A stretch of 64,000 bases of DNA from Psychrobacter urativorans. GTDB taxonomy: Bacteria > Pseudomonadota > Gammaproteobacteria > Pseudomonadales > Moraxellaceae. The notes beneath the pieces were generated by a model, which worked only from the letters and a program-made list of their open reading frames with translations, searched no databases and had not been told where the DNA came from. A program made the position numbers and the translations under genes. The stretch lies in contig NZ_CAJHBT010000014.1 in NCBI RefSeq assembly GCF_904846675.1, positions 1-64,000 on the forward strand. Reading direction: 5' to 3'. Position 1 is the stretch's first letter. Each line of letters opens with the position of its first letter. Below are positions 27,839 to 37,240 of this stretch, piece after piece.

Positions 27839-28190
27839 AGGTAAGTCATTAGCAATTGATCGGGTGAGAACTGCCATTAGCAGCACAGCCCGCGATATTG
27901 ATTAAAATAACGATAGGATAGGGTGTGTGCACGGAGTTGAATTTCAGGTAGCGTTAATTGGTTGTATATCAGGTTATCACCAGCTGCACAACATTATGGC
28001 AGGATGACAAAAAGTGAATATAAAGAAGGCTACTTAAGAGTCTGTGAAAAGAGCTCAGTATCAGTAATTGTGTTTGGTAATTTTATTCAGTTATTGTGTT
28101 CAATAAAGATATTTGTGTTCTGTATTGATAAACACGAGGAGAACAGCGACAAGACGCTCAGGAAAACGGTTATGTTTCTCTTGTCAGAAG
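27839..28190 (-). promoter_or_regulatory. Long rho leader
   Basis: About 345 nt lie between the predicted rho start site (near 28184) and the rho ATG, with no credible gene. E. coli rho also has a long leader in which Rho terminates its own transcription. This leader is a candidate for the same control. Confidence 0.45.
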
Positions 28191-28220
28191 ACTATACGGT
28201 TTTAACATTGGACTTGTCAA
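28191..28220 (-). promoter_or_regulatory. Sigma-70 promoter for rho
   Basis: Minus strand: -35 TTGACA (28220-28215, perfect), an 18-nt spacer and -10 TATAGT (28196-28191, 5 of 6). It is the best promoter match in the window. Confidence 0.75.
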
Positions 28221-28270
28221 TTATTTTTGCCAAAAAAGTCGTATAAATTGCTTTCCCATCCTAAAATAAT

Positions 28271-28303
28271 AAAAAAGGCCATTATCTTGTACAGATAATG
28301 GCC
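28271..28303 (-). terminator. Terminator after trxA
   Basis: Perfect 11-bp stem GGCCATTATCT/AGATAATGGCC with a 5-nt loop, then six U on the minus strand. It isolates trxA from rho. Confidence 0.9.
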
Positions 28304-28374
28304 AATTATGACTAATTTTGGTGAGTACAGTATTTATAGCTTACTTAGTTTATAGCGTACTTAATAGCAGCTAC

Positions 28375-28701
28375 TTATAAGTGTTTATCTAGTACTTTAG
28401 CCAACTCAGCTTTTGGTTGTAAGCCCATTACTGAATCTACTTTTTCGCCACCTTTAAAGACAAATAAAGTAGGAATATTACGAATACCAAATCGGCTCGC
28501 TGCTTGTGGGTTGTTATCCACATCGACTTTAACAATTTTTACTTTATCTTGGTATTCAGTAGCCAAATCTTCTAAAATAGGAGCGATAGCTTTACAAGGT
28601 CCGCACCAAGTTGCCCAAAAATCTACTAAGACTGGCACATCTGCTTGTAGAACGTCTTGGTCAAAGTCGGCATCAGTAGTATTAACAATAAGGTCTGACA
28701 T
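28375..28701 (-). CDS. trxA: Thioredoxin 1
   Basis: A 108-residue cytoplasmic disulfide reductase. Active site WCGPC is at about residues 31-35, with the conserved FWATWCGPCKAIAPIL helix, cis-proline in IRNIPTLFVFKGG and the C-terminal KAELAKVLDKHL. Length is the same as E. coli TrxA (109). The frame starts at 28740, but ATG 28701 follows GAGAGA and gives the normal MSDLIVNTTDADF start. It sits directly upstream of rho, an arrangement also seen in enterics, but here separated by a strong terminator and a rho promoter. Confidence 0.97.
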   Translation of the reverse strand: MSDLIVNTTDADFDQDVLQADVPVLVDFWATWCGPCKAIAPILEDLATEYQDKVKIVKVDVDNNPQAASRFGIRNIPTLFVFKGGEKVDSVMGLQPKAELAKVLDKHL

Positions 28702-29134
28702 AATTTTCTCTCTTGTTGTGTCATCTCTGTCGTCAGTCAATTATGAGCTGTTCTTTAGAAAAGGTCTAAACGCTTACTTCATCTAATTGCTTATGTATTG
28801 ACTGCTAAAAAAGAATTAGGAATGAATGAATATATGCGATTATATTAACATGTTTGCCGCGCCTTAACAGACACAGGCACGTTAAATTACTTAACAACCA
28901 TTATTAGTATAATAAATCAAAACATAACTCAACAAATTGTGCAGTAGCTATGATAGTTATCACATACTATTAACATAACCTGTCTCACTTAAATGTATGT
29001 TGGCGTTATCTTAGTTTAAAAATGTAAGCGTACAAATCATCGAGAGTTTAAAATATCAATAACTGAAAAAACCAAAAATTCGAAAACGATAGCTAAAAAA
29101 TAAACCTAAATAAACCACATAAGTAGTAATTCCT
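28702..29134. other. Intergenic region between trxA and rluA
   Basis: 433 AT-rich bases between divergent genes. Promoters for both should be here, but none stands out. No gene is seen. Confidence 0.4.
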
Positions 29135-29848
29135 ATGCCTTTTAATGATGTCACTATCGGCGCTCTAAACCTACAAGAAACTGAGTACCCCGCTGAGTTT
29201 TTTCAAGCGTTTGCGCAACAGGTTACGGTTTATGAAGATGATGATATTTGGGTAGTAGATAAGCCAGCGGGGCTACTTAGTGTGGAGGGCAAAACGCTTA
29301 AGGTCAGCTTGTTATCGCGGCTTGAGCGTGCCAATCCCAAGGTTAAGCTGATTCACCGTCTTGATATGGATACCTCAGGGTTGCTAATTTTTGCTAAAAA
29401 CGCTGCTGCGCAAACCAATATCAGTAAACAATTCATTGAGCGCTTGCCGCAAAAGACCTATCAAGCGCGGGTTTTTGGTAAATGGGAAAGCGTTGGAAAT
29501 AGAGGTAAAATATCGGTACCGGTGCGATATGAGCCAGCAACCAAACCGCGTCATATCGTTGACCATGATTGGCATAAAAACGCATTAACGCATTATAAAG
29601 TACTCGCCTATGAAACCTGCGAGGGACAACCAGTAACACGAGTGGCGCTCAAGCCTGTGACCGGACGCAGCCATCAGCTGCGAGTACATATGGTGCACTG
29701 CGGTCATGTCATTATTGGTGATCCCATTTATGCTGAAGGCAGTGCGTTAGATATTGCTCCACGACTTAATTTACATGCGCAGCAGCTGCGCCTTAAGCAT
29801 CCAGTACTTGGTGCTTGGATGGATTGGGAAAGTCCAGTGCCTTTTTAA
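29135..29848 (+). CDS. rluA: RNA pseudouridine synthase RluA family
   Basis: A 237-residue enzyme that isomerises uridine in RNA. The catalytic aspartate lies in HRLDMDTSGLLIFAK (about residue 79). WVVDKPAGLLSVEGK precedes it and PVTGRSHQLRVHM follows. No S4 domain is present. The length, GRSHQLRVHM and the overall order match E. coli RluA (23S position 746 and tRNA position 32) rather than RluC or RluD, so that specificity is likely but not proved. It stands 68 nt before the monooxygenase gene with no terminator between, so the two may be co-transcribed. Confidence 0.9.
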   Translation: MPFNDVTIGALNLQETEYPAEFFQAFAQQVTVYEDDDIWVVDKPAGLLSVEGKTLKVSLLSRLERANPKVKLIHRLDMDTSGLLIFAKNAAAQTNISKQFIERLPQKTYQARVFGKWESVGNRGKISVPVRYEPATKPRHIVDHDWHKNALTHYKVLAYETCEGQPVTRVALKPVTGRSHQLRVHMVHCGHVIIGDPIYAEGSALDIAPRLNLHAQQLRLKHPVLGAWMDWESPVPF

Positions 29849-29915
29849 AACATAAGTTAAAAAAGATGAGCTACAGTCTACGAGCTATAACCTTGCACTA
29901 AAAAAGGATAATACT

Positions 29916-31526
29916 ATGATTGGCATTACCTCTACTAAAAACGCTATTAAGAGTCGAACAAGACGCTCAAAACCTCAAGCTAGCATCGCTGCTGATTATG
30001 ACGTGTTAATTATCGGTGCTGGTATCTCTGGCGTTGGTATGGCGAGCCGTTTGCAGCAAAGTAGCAGCGCAAAAAAAGTAAAAAGAGCAAGAAAAGCAAA
30101 TAAACGCCGCAATAATAAAGTTACCGAGCGCTTCGTGGTGCTAGAGAAACGGGCTGACCTAGGCGGTACATGGGATTTATTTACTTATCCTGGTATTCGC
30201 TCGGACTCTGATGCCTTGACGTTTGGTTATGGCTTTCGCCCTTGGCTAGATCATAAGATGCTGGCAAAAGGCGCGGATATTAAAAGCTATATTGCCGCTA
30301 CGGCACGCGAGTTTAATGTTGCTGAGCATATTCGTTATCAGCATGAGGTTCAGCAGCTTTCATGGTCAAGTGTCAATAAACAATGGACAGCGATGGTCAA
30401 AAATCATGCCAGTGGTGAGGTATCTACTTTAACGGCAAGTTTTGTCGTTGGGGCGACTGGTTATTACGATTATGATGCTGGACACCGCCCGCATTTCGAA
30501 GGCGAAGAGCTATTTCGAGGCGATATCGTGCATCCGCAACATTGGCATGATGTGGATTATGATGATAAAAAAGTGGTGGTTATTGGTAGCGGTGCGACTG
30601 CCATGACCTTAGTGCCGGCACTGGTCGATGAAAATAGTGCCCAATGTGCCCGTCACGTCACTATGTTGCAACGCTCACCGACTTATGTAGCCAGTGTGCC
30701 GGGTGATGATTATGCGCTAGAGTGGCTGTCAGGTAAGTTTTCACCTTTGTCAAAAGGGCAGGCTTATACTCTGCTACGCATGCGCAATGTGATGTTTCAG
30801 CAAGGGATCTATCAAGCCGCTACTCATGCGCCGAAAGTAATGAAAGCCTTGTTAAAACACGGCGTAAAAAAAGAGCTAAAAGGCAGCAATGTTGATATTG
30901 CGCACTTTATGCCTAGCTATAATCCATGGGATGAGCGCCTATGTGCGGTGCCTGATAGTGATTTATTTATCGCTTTAACTGGTGCGCGAGCAGACGTGGT
31001 CACCGATCAGATTAGCCACTTTACAGAGTCGGGCATTGCGCTGATGTCTGGTAAGCATTTAAATGCCGATATTATTGTGACGGCAACGGGACTTAAGCTA
31101 CAAATGCTCGGCGGTGCAGCGTTATACGTTGATGGACAGCCTATTGATGTGGGTTCATGTATGACTTATAAGGCAGTTCTGCTCGAGGGTGTGCCCAATA
31201 TGGCGGTACTGTTTGGCTATACCAATGCCTCATGGACACTGAAGATTGACTTGGCTTGTCAATATTTGATTCGTTTGTTGAATTATATGGATAAGCATGG
31301 CTATCAGGAAGTATATGCGCAGGCTCAAACAGAGCAAGAAGAAGTGCAAGTGCAGCCTGATACGGTACTTGGAGCGCTAACAGCAGGTTATGTTCGCCGT
31401 GCCAAAGATGAGCTACCAAAACAAGGTGACCGCTATCCATGGCAAGTGACCAATAATTATCTGCGCGATCGAATTATGCTCAAATACCGTAAAATGAATG
31501 ATGATTGGCTACGCTTCACGCGTTAA
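29916..31526 (+). CDS. FAD/NADPH-dependent monooxygenase, Baeyer-Villiger type
   Basis: A 536-residue class B flavoprotein monooxygenase. The first Rossmann motif is LIIGAGISGVGMASRL (about residue 31). GGTWDLFTYPGIRSDSD and FGYGFRPW are typical of this class. The BVMO fingerprint FxGxxxHxxxW appears as FRGDIVHPQHWHD (about 200), with His where Pro or Asp is usual after Trp. The NADPH Rossmann motif VVVIGSGATAMTLVPAL follows at about 225. A lysine/arginine-rich stretch (SSAKKVKRARKANKRRNNK, about residues 51-69) is inserted between the first helix and second strand of the FAD domain. The substrate is unknown. The order rluA-monooxygenase suggests one transcript. Confidence 0.85.
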   Translation: MIGITSTKNAIKSRTRRSKPQASIAADYDVLIIGAGISGVGMASRLQQSSSAKKVKRARKANKRRNNKVTERFVVLEKRADLGGTWDLFTYPGIRSDSDALTFGYGFRPWLDHKMLAKGADIKSYIAATAREFNVAEHIRYQHEVQQLSWSSVNKQWTAMVKNHASGEVSTLTASFVVGATGYYDYDAGHRPHFEGEELFRGDIVHPQHWHDVDYDDKKVVVIGSGATAMTLVPALVDENSAQCARHVTMLQRSPTYVASVPGDDYALEWLSGKFSPLSKGQAYTLLRMRNVMFQQGIYQAATHAPKVMKALLKHGVKKELKGSNVDIAHFMPSYNPWDERLCAVPDSDLFIALTGARADVVTDQISHFTESGIALMSGKHLNADIIVTATGLKLQMLGGAALYVDGQPIDVGSCMTYKAVLLEGVPNMAVLFGYTNASWTLKIDLACQYLIRLLNYMDKHGYQEVYAQAQTEQEEVQVQPDTVLGALTAGYVRRAKDELPKQGDRYPWQVTNNYLRDRIMLKYRKMNDDWLRFTR

Positions 31527-31531
31527 GCTTT

Positions 31532-31562
31532 GTTGATTAACTTATCCCTTATCAACTTAACT
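31532..31562. terminator. Weak hairpin between the monooxygenase gene and hprA
   Basis: GTTGAT/ATCAAC stem extended by A/T pairs with a bulge, then a partial T-tract (TTAACTTTTA). It lies in the 30-nt gap between convergent genes. Modest strength. Confidence 0.4.
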
Positions 31563-32498
31563 TTTATGAATAAAGTCTGCTACTTGTTTACTTAAAATTT
31601 GCCATAGAGTCTCTTGGGCACTTTTGCTTCCCCAAGCATTATGCGGGCTAAAAATAACGCGCGGATTATCGCTAATAGTTAATAACGGATCGTCGGCTGC
31701 AATAGGTTCTTGCTCAAAAACATCGCTGCCATAGCCAATAATCTGTTCATTATTAATAGCATCTGTGAGCGCTTGACTATCGACAATACCACCACGCGCT
31801 ACATTAACAATTAATGGTTTCTTAGCCATTTTTGCTAAGGTGTCTTTATTAATTAAATGCTGGGTGTGCTCATTTAGTGGGCAATGTAAGCTAATCACGT
31901 CAGCGTTAGCGAGTACCTCATCAAAGGCGGTATAATCCTCATTACGCGGCGACCGTCCTTGATGCTCCGCCCATAATACTTTCATACCGAAAGCGGTAGC
32001 GATCTCACTCACGCGCTTACCAATTGTACCTACTCCGATAATGCCCAGCGTTTTATCTTCTAAGTCTATGAGTGGAATATCAAGCAGACAAAAATTACCA
32101 TTTTCACGCCATGAACCATCAACGACTTTTTGATGATAATAAATACCGGCGCGCATCGCGTTCAGCATCAACATAAAGGTGTGCTCAGGAACACTTTTTA
32201 CTGCGTAACCAGCGACGTTATATAAGGTAATATCATGTTCGGCACAAGCATCCTGATCGACATTATTCATGCCGGTGGCAGTCAGTTGAATCAGTTTAAG
32301 CTTAGGAAGCTTAGCGATGACTTCAGCGGTAATTTGAACTTTATTAGTGATGATAATATCAGCGTTTTGGCAACGTTCGATGATGGTCTTTGAGTCTGGA
32401 GGCGTGTCCTGATAAGTAATATAGTCACTAACGCCGGTTGGCGCTGGCAGATCGATGCCCTCAGAAAATGTGCCTTTATCTAAAAATACTGCTTGCAT
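31557..32498 (-). CDS. hprA: D-2-hydroxyacid dehydrogenase, glycerate/hydroxypyruvate reductase type
   Basis: A 313-residue NAD(P)-dependent dehydrogenase. It shows the nucleotide-binding GIIGVGTIGKRV (about residue 150), the catalytic arginine in NVARGGIVD, glutamate in FEQEPI, and histidine in FSPHNAWGSKSAQ. The N-terminal MQAVFLDKGTFSEGIDLP and the TGMNNVDQDACAEHDITLYNV segment look like glycerate dehydrogenases (HprA), which reduce hydroxypyruvate to glycerate. The exact substrate cannot be fixed from sequence. Length is normal. It converges on the monooxygenase gene and is separated from rapA by about 480 nt. Confidence 0.87.
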   Translation of the reverse strand: MQAVFLDKGTFSEGIDLPAPTGVSDYITYQDTPPDSKTIIERCQNADIIITNKVQITAEVIAKLPKLKLIQLTATGMNNVDQDACAEHDITLYNVAGYAVKSVPEHTFMLMLNAMRAGIYYHQKVVDGSWRENGNFCLLDIPLIDLEDKTLGIIGVGTIGKRVSEIATAFGMKVLWAEHQGRSPRNEDYTAFDEVLANADVISLHCPLNEHTQHLINKDTLAKMAKKPLIVNVARGGIVDSQALTDAINNEQIIGYGSDVFEQEPIAADDPLLTISDNPRVIFSPHNAWGSKSAQETLWQILSKQVADFIHKS

Positions 32499-32982
32499 AG
32501 TTATTCCTTATTATTGGTTGTTTGTTTGTTACTGAAGTCGATGCTGTTTAAATGGATAGGGTATTTATTTTAAGTGCATCAGTCTCAATAAAAAGACTCA
32601 AGTTATTTATAATACTTATCAGAATAGCCGTTGTTTATCCTGATATTACTAGCTTAATGTAGCATGAGTGGCTTAAAACAAAAAATACTAGAGTAGGAAA
32701 GGTTACATTAATGATTCCATACATTATGAAATCTTACTTACCTCGCAGCTTTACTGCCAATAAATAAGCTCTTGAAAAGTCAACTTATCGCACGCATCTA
32801 GCTGCTAACGCTATATAATAGATAAGCTTAATTATTTTATTATTAGCGTAACAAATGCACTCATCACTGAATTAGTGATGCCCGCTTAAATAAGGTGACA
32901 CTGCGCCTCTGCTGCTCACGCCCAGACCAGTAGCTGTTACCGTATATTTTTTTATCATCTGAGTACAAAAAGACATCGCCCT
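32499..32982. other. Intergenic region upstream of rapA
   Basis: 484 bases between divergent genes. An 18-codon ORF at 32711-32767 (MIPYIMKSYLPRSFTANK) follows AGGAAAGG at good distance and could be a leader peptide, but has no other support. A TATAAT at 32814-32819 may be the rapA -10, without a convincing -35. A 7-bp hairpin CATCACT/AGTGATG lies at about 32864-32882. Confidence 0.4.
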
Positions 32983-35871
32983 ATGACTATCTCTGCCGCA
33001 TCATTGCACAGTACCGAATTCGCCGTTGGCCAACGTTATTTATCTGATACTGAGTCCGAATTGGGCTTAGGCGTGGTCATCGATTTAGACGACCGCTGTG
33101 TGCATATCTTATTTCCTCAAAGTGAAGAAACCCGTGTCTATGCAAAAAGCTCTGCACCGTTATCGCGCGTGGTGTTCAAAGTTGGCGATAGCATTAGCGA
33201 CCAACAAGGCAATAGCTATAAGGTCACCGCTGTCGATGAGGTGATGGGGGTACTTAAGTACAGTGTCGAAGGCAGTGATAAGGGAATCATGGAGACCCGT
33301 CTTGCTGCTAATATTACTTTAGCAAAACCGCTTGAACGCTTGCTGGCTGGACGTATTGAGCGTGGTGATTGGTACGAGTTGCGCCAAGATTTGCTACGTA
33401 TGCAATCAGCGCTGGCAAGTCATCCGTTAAAAGGTTTGATGGGCGCGCGCGTTAATATTATCGAGCATCAACTTTATATCGCTCATGAAGTAGGCAAACG
33501 TATTGCCCCACGGGTGTTGCTTGCTGATGAAGTAGGACTGGGCAAAACCATTGAAGCCGGTCTTATCATCCATCAGCAACTACTAACGGGTAAGGCTGAG
33601 CGCGTTCTAATCTTAGTGCCTGATAGTTTGCAATATCAGTGGATGATTGAGCTGCGTCGCCGCTTTAACCTTAATTTTGCGCTGTTTGATTTGGTACGTA
33701 CGGCTGCTATCAAAGAACATGACCCCGAACAAAACGTATTCCTGACCGAGCAATGTATGATTGCCGGTATGGATTTATTGCTTGACCATCCTGATTTATA
33801 TGATCAAGCGATGGAAGCGGGTTTTGATTTATTAGTGGTTGATGAAGCGCATCATCTGCATTGGGATGAAGAGCGCGGCGGCAATGATAAATATGATTTG
33901 ATTGCGGACTTTGCGGAAGAAACGCCCGGAGTTATGCTACTAACGGCAACCCCTGAGCAGTTGGGTACTCAGAGCCATTTTGCGCGTTTGCGTCTACTTG
34001 ATGCGGATCGCTTTGATGATTTGGACGAATTTATCAGCGGTCAAGAAGCATTTGCAGAAACTGCAGCTGTTGCTGGTATTTTGATAGACGATAAACCACT
34101 CAGTGCGGCGCAAATCTCGGCCTTGACCAGTCTGTTAGGGGTCAGCGCTGATGAGTTGGCCACCATTAATGAAGACGAGAAGCTGCGTACTTATGCGCTG
34201 AATGAGTTGCTTGATCGGCATGGTACTGGTCGCGTCTTATTCCGTAACACCCGCGAGAGTGTCAAAGGCTTTCATGGGCGTAGCAGTCAGCCCTATCCAC
34301 TACCGTTACCGGATATTTGGCAAAACAGCTATCAGACCATAGGCAAGCTACGTGAACAGCTATGGGGTGAAGAAAATCAACCCGATGGCGGCTGGTTAGA
34401 AGACGACCCACGCGTACCGTGGTTGATTGAGATTTTAAAAGGCGAGCTTAAGCATCAAAAAGTATTGTTGATTGCCCGTAGTGGCGCGACGATTGAGAGC
34501 TTAGAGGCCGTATTGCGTCTCCATGCGGGTATCAAAACCGCTATCTTTACCGAACAAATGACTTTACTTGAACGTGACCAAGCAGCGGCGTTTTTTGCTG
34601 ATAGCGAAGGCGCACAGATACTGCTATGTTCGGAGATTGGTTCAGAAGGGCGGAATTTCCAATTCGCTAGCCAGTTGATACTTTGGGATTTACCTGCCAA
34701 CCCAGATACTCTCGAGCAGCGTATTGGTCGCCTAGATCGTATCGGACAAACACAGCAAATCACTTTGCATGTCCCTTATGTCCAAGGTACGGCGCAAGAG
34801 CGCTTATACCACTGGTATAACAGTGCGCTAAATATGTTTAATCAGATTTCACCGACGGCGCAAACAGTGCAAGAACAATATATCCAAACGCTTAAGCCGT
34901 TATTAGAAGGCGCAGATACGGCTGATAATCGTACGATTTTGCAAGAAGTGATTGCTGATGCACTGCAAATGCGATTGGGCCTTGAAGCCCAGCTACAAGA
35001 AGGTCGTGACCGTCTATTAGAGTACAACTCTTGCCGTCCACGGGTAGCAGGTCGTATTGCTGAGGCGATGCATGACTTTGACAGCCATAATGTATTGCCG
35101 CAGTTCGTTGAGCGTTTCTTAGCCTCTGCTAATATCGAGTATAGCGTCCAGCGCGATGGTTCATGGGTGATTGCACCGCTAGATAGTACTGAGATTAGTG
35201 ACTATATCGATGGTTTACCGCTCGGTGACGAAGATGGTATGACCTTGACTTATGAGCGTGATTTGGCGCTGCAACGTGAGGATATTGAGTATATTACTCA
35301 TGAACATCCCCTTATGCGCGCAATTTACGAGCTTGCTACTACCAGCACTTTTGGTAATACTACGGTTGCCACCCTAAAAAGTGCCGCTATGCCACAAGGT
35401 ATGGTGATGGTGGAAGTTAACTTCCGTGTGGAAGCCATTGCACCAAGAATATTGAATTTACCTTCAACTTTACCGACGCAAAGCATTCGGGTCTTTATCA
35501 GTGAGCAGGGTAGTGATTTATCAGCGCGAGTCAGTGCGGAGATGATTATGCCGCATGTTGAGCGCTTGGATAAGAATCGTGCACGGCAAGTCATTAAAGT
35601 ACGCGGTGATGTTATTGAAAGCCGCTACTATGAAGCCGAAGAGATTGCCAAAAAGCAATTGGCCGATATCGGCGAGCAGGCAAGCGCCCGCTTTAGTCAG
35701 CAATGGTCACGTGAAATCAAACGCCTCAAACATCTGCAAACGATTAATCCTAACGTGCGTCCTGAAGAGATTGAGCGTCTAGAGCAACTGCAAGCGCAAG
35801 GCGAACAAGCCCTAGCAAATTTGTCGTTAGTACCTGATTCTATTCGCGTACTTGTCGCTGTGAAGCCTTAA
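32983..35871 (+). CDS. rapA: RNA polymerase-associated ATPase RapA (HepA)
   Basis: A 962-residue Swi2/Snf2-family protein that binds RNA polymerase and helps recycle it after transcription. N-terminal Tudor-like domains (about residues 10-105, FAVGQRYLSDTESELGLG) precede the helicase: Walker A ADEVGLGKTIEAGLI (about 180), VVDEAHHLHW (DEAH box, about 285), LLLTATPEQLGTQSHFARL, and in the second lobe LLCSEIGSEGRNFQFA and LEQRIGRLDRIGQ. The C-terminal RapA-specific region continues to the end. Length matches E. coli (968). It is monocistronic, with a strong terminator after it. Confidence 0.97.
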   Translation: MTISAASLHSTEFAVGQRYLSDTESELGLGVVIDLDDRCVHILFPQSEETRVYAKSSAPLSRVVFKVGDSISDQQGNSYKVTAVDEVMGVLKYSVEGSDKGIMETRLAANITLAKPLERLLAGRIERGDWYELRQDLLRMQSALASHPLKGLMGARVNIIEHQLYIAHEVGKRIAPRVLLADEVGLGKTIEAGLIIHQQLLTGKAERVLILVPDSLQYQWMIELRRRFNLNFALFDLVRTAAIKEHDPEQNVFLTEQCMIAGMDLLLDHPDLYDQAMEAGFDLLVVDEAHHLHWDEERGGNDKYDLIADFAEETPGVMLLTATPEQLGTQSHFARLRLLDADRFDDLDEFISGQEAFAETAAVAGILIDDKPLSAAQISALTSLLGVSADELATINEDEKLRTYALNELLDRHGTGRVLFRNTRESVKGFHGRSSQPYPLPLPDIWQNSYQTIGKLREQLWGEENQPDGGWLEDDPRVPWLIEILKGELKHQKVLLIARSGATIESLEAVLRLHAGIKTAIFTEQMTLLERDQAAAFFADSEGAQILLCSEIGSEGRNFQFASQLILWDLPANPDTLEQRIGRLDRIGQTQQITLHVPYVQGTAQERLYHWYNSALNMFNQISPTAQTVQEQYIQTLKPLLEGADTADNRTILQEVIADALQMRLGLEAQLQEGRDRLLEYNSCRPRVAGRIAEAMHDFDSHNVLPQFVERFLASANIEYSVQRDGSWVIAPLDSTEISDYIDGLPLGDEDGMTLTYERDLALQREDIEYITHEHPLMRAIYELATTSTFGNTTVATLKSAAMPQGMVMVEVNFRVEAIAPRILNLPSTLPTQSIRVFISEQGSDLSARVSAEMIMPHVERLDKNRARQVIKVRGDVIESRYYEAEEIAKKQLADIGEQASARFSQQWSREIKRLKHLQTINPNVRPEEIERLEQLQAQGEQALANLSLVPDSIRVLVAVKP

Positions 35872-35890
35872 TTGTTACCACTGTAATTTT

Positions 35891-35930
35891 AATAATTTTT
35901 CTAACTAACAAATAATTTTTCCAACTAAAA
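35891..35930. repeat. Tandem 20-bp direct repeat after rapA
   Basis: AATAATTTTTCTAACTAACA and AATAATTTTTCCAACTAAAA lie head to tail, with two differences. Probably a small slippage duplication in the 3' UTR. Confidence 0.7.
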
Positions 35931-35960
35931 AAGAGGTACTATTACAGTGCCTCTTTTTTT
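35927..35960 (+). terminator. Terminator after rapA
   Basis: AAAAAGAGGTACT pairs with AGTGCCTCTTTTT (one G-U) around ATTAC, followed by a run of T on the plus strand. Confidence 0.85.
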
Positions 35961-36192
35961 ATATAGACCTATAATTAATCTATGGATATCCTTTATTTTT
36001 GCTCACGATAGTTTTTCTGTTTGCTGATGGATGAAAAGTAGCGCCCAAAACGCTATTAAATACTGAGTGGTGGCTATCAGTAACTGGTCAAGGGCAGAAA
36101 TATTGGGTAAGATATTTAACTTTGCTATTTCAAGCACTACCGCAGTGCAATTGCTAAATAGTTATTGTAATAAAATAAGGAAACTTGCCGTC

Positions 36193-37095
36193 ATGTCTGA
36201 TTATTCGCAACTGATTGATGAGCTGCTCGAGACAGTAGCACTCATTGAAGTCAGCACTGATGTGTTCGAGGGTAAAAGCCATGACTATGTCGGCGCTCGT
36301 ATTTTTGGTGGTCAAGTGCTCGCGCAAGCGATGATGGCTGCTGCTCATACCTTGACTGAAGACAAGCCTTGTCACTCGCTGCATGGTTATTTTTTACGGG
36401 GCGGTGATATTACGCAACCAGTTATTTATCAAGTGCGGCGTCTTCGCGATGGTCGCAGTTTATCGGCGCGGGAAGTGACCGCTATTCAATATAAGCAAGT
36501 ACGTGGCATGCCACCTGTTGAAGAAGTGATATTTTCGATGACAGCCTCGTTCTCTCCAATGGAGGAAGGCTTAGAATATCAAGAAAATATGCCAGTTTAT
36601 CCACCACCTGAGGACTTATTAGCTGAGCAAGACTTAAAGGAAGAGTATGTCGGTAAGGTACCTGAAGCCCTCAAAGCGCGTTTTATGCGTCGCCGTCATG
36701 TAGAGATTAAACCGGTCAAACCGCGCGATCCTATTCATCCAGAACCGATTAAACCGAAGCAGGCCAACTGGTTACGTATTCGTGAATTAGGTATCCAACC
36801 GCAAGCAATTCAGCAAGCATTATTGGCTTTTTCATCTGATTTTTATTTAGTGGGCACTGGGCTGATGTCACATGGCGTCAGCTTTATGACTAGCGGTCTG
36901 CAAGCGGCCAGTATTGACCACTCGATGCATTTTCATCGCACCTTTGATCTCAACGATTGGCTGTTATATGACATGTGGAGTGATACCACTTCTAATGCTA
37001 AAGGCTTAAACCATGGTCAGTTCTGGCAAGATGGCAAACTGGTGGCGACTGTGCAGCAAGAAGGGTTGATGCGCCTGCGGGTACCAAAATCTTAG
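36193..37095 (+). CDS. tesB: Acyl-CoA thioesterase II
   Basis: A 300-residue double-hotdog enzyme that hydrolyses medium and long acyl-CoA. The N-terminal hotdog contains GARIFGGQVLAQAMMAA and CHSLHGYFLRGGD. The C-terminal hotdog contains QAASIDHSMHFHRTFDLNDWLLYD and the catalytic GLNHGQFWQDGKLVATVQQEGLMRL. A proline- and lysine-rich insertion (VEIKPVKPRDPIHPEPIKPK) lies at the domain junction. The frame opens at 36067, but ATG 36193 follows AAGGAA and gives the family start MSDYSQLIDELLETV, and the extra 42 residues are unlike the family. It is monocistronic. A hairpin shared with mutY follows. Confidence 0.93.
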   Translation: MSDYSQLIDELLETVALIEVSTDVFEGKSHDYVGARIFGGQVLAQAMMAAAHTLTEDKPCHSLHGYFLRGGDITQPVIYQVRRLRDGRSLSAREVTAIQYKQVRGMPPVEEVIFSMTASFSPMEEGLEYQENMPVYPPPEDLLAEQDLKEEYVGKVPEALKARFMRRRHVEIKPVKPRDPIHPEPIKPKQANWLRIRELGIQPQAIQQALLAFSSDFYLVGTGLMSHGVSFMTSGLQAASIDHSMHFHRTFDLNDWLLYDMWSDTTSNAKGLNHGQFWQDGKLVATVQQEGLMRLRVPKS

Positions 37096-37164
37096 TTTGC
37101 TGTAGATTTTTGATAGGTAGTTTTAACAGGGTTTTTTAATCGTACGTTTTGATAGCAGTTAATT

Positions 37165-37205
37165 AAAAGAGCGACTCATAATTTATTATAAGTCGCTTTA
37201 TTTTG
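37165..37205. terminator. Bidirectional terminator between tesB and mutY
   Basis: AGCGACT/AGTCGCT with an inner A/T stem (TAAT/ATTA), followed by TTATTTT on the plus strand and CTTTTAATT on the minus strand. Confidence 0.7.
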
Positions 37206-37240
37206 GCTTATATTCTTATGCTTATATTTATGCTGAGGTC

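Noticed and set aside
27962..28246. 94-codon plus-strand ORF opposite the rho leader
   Set aside because: It lies antisense across the clear rho promoter, lacks a convincing ribosome-binding site and its product has no protein-like pattern beyond chance.
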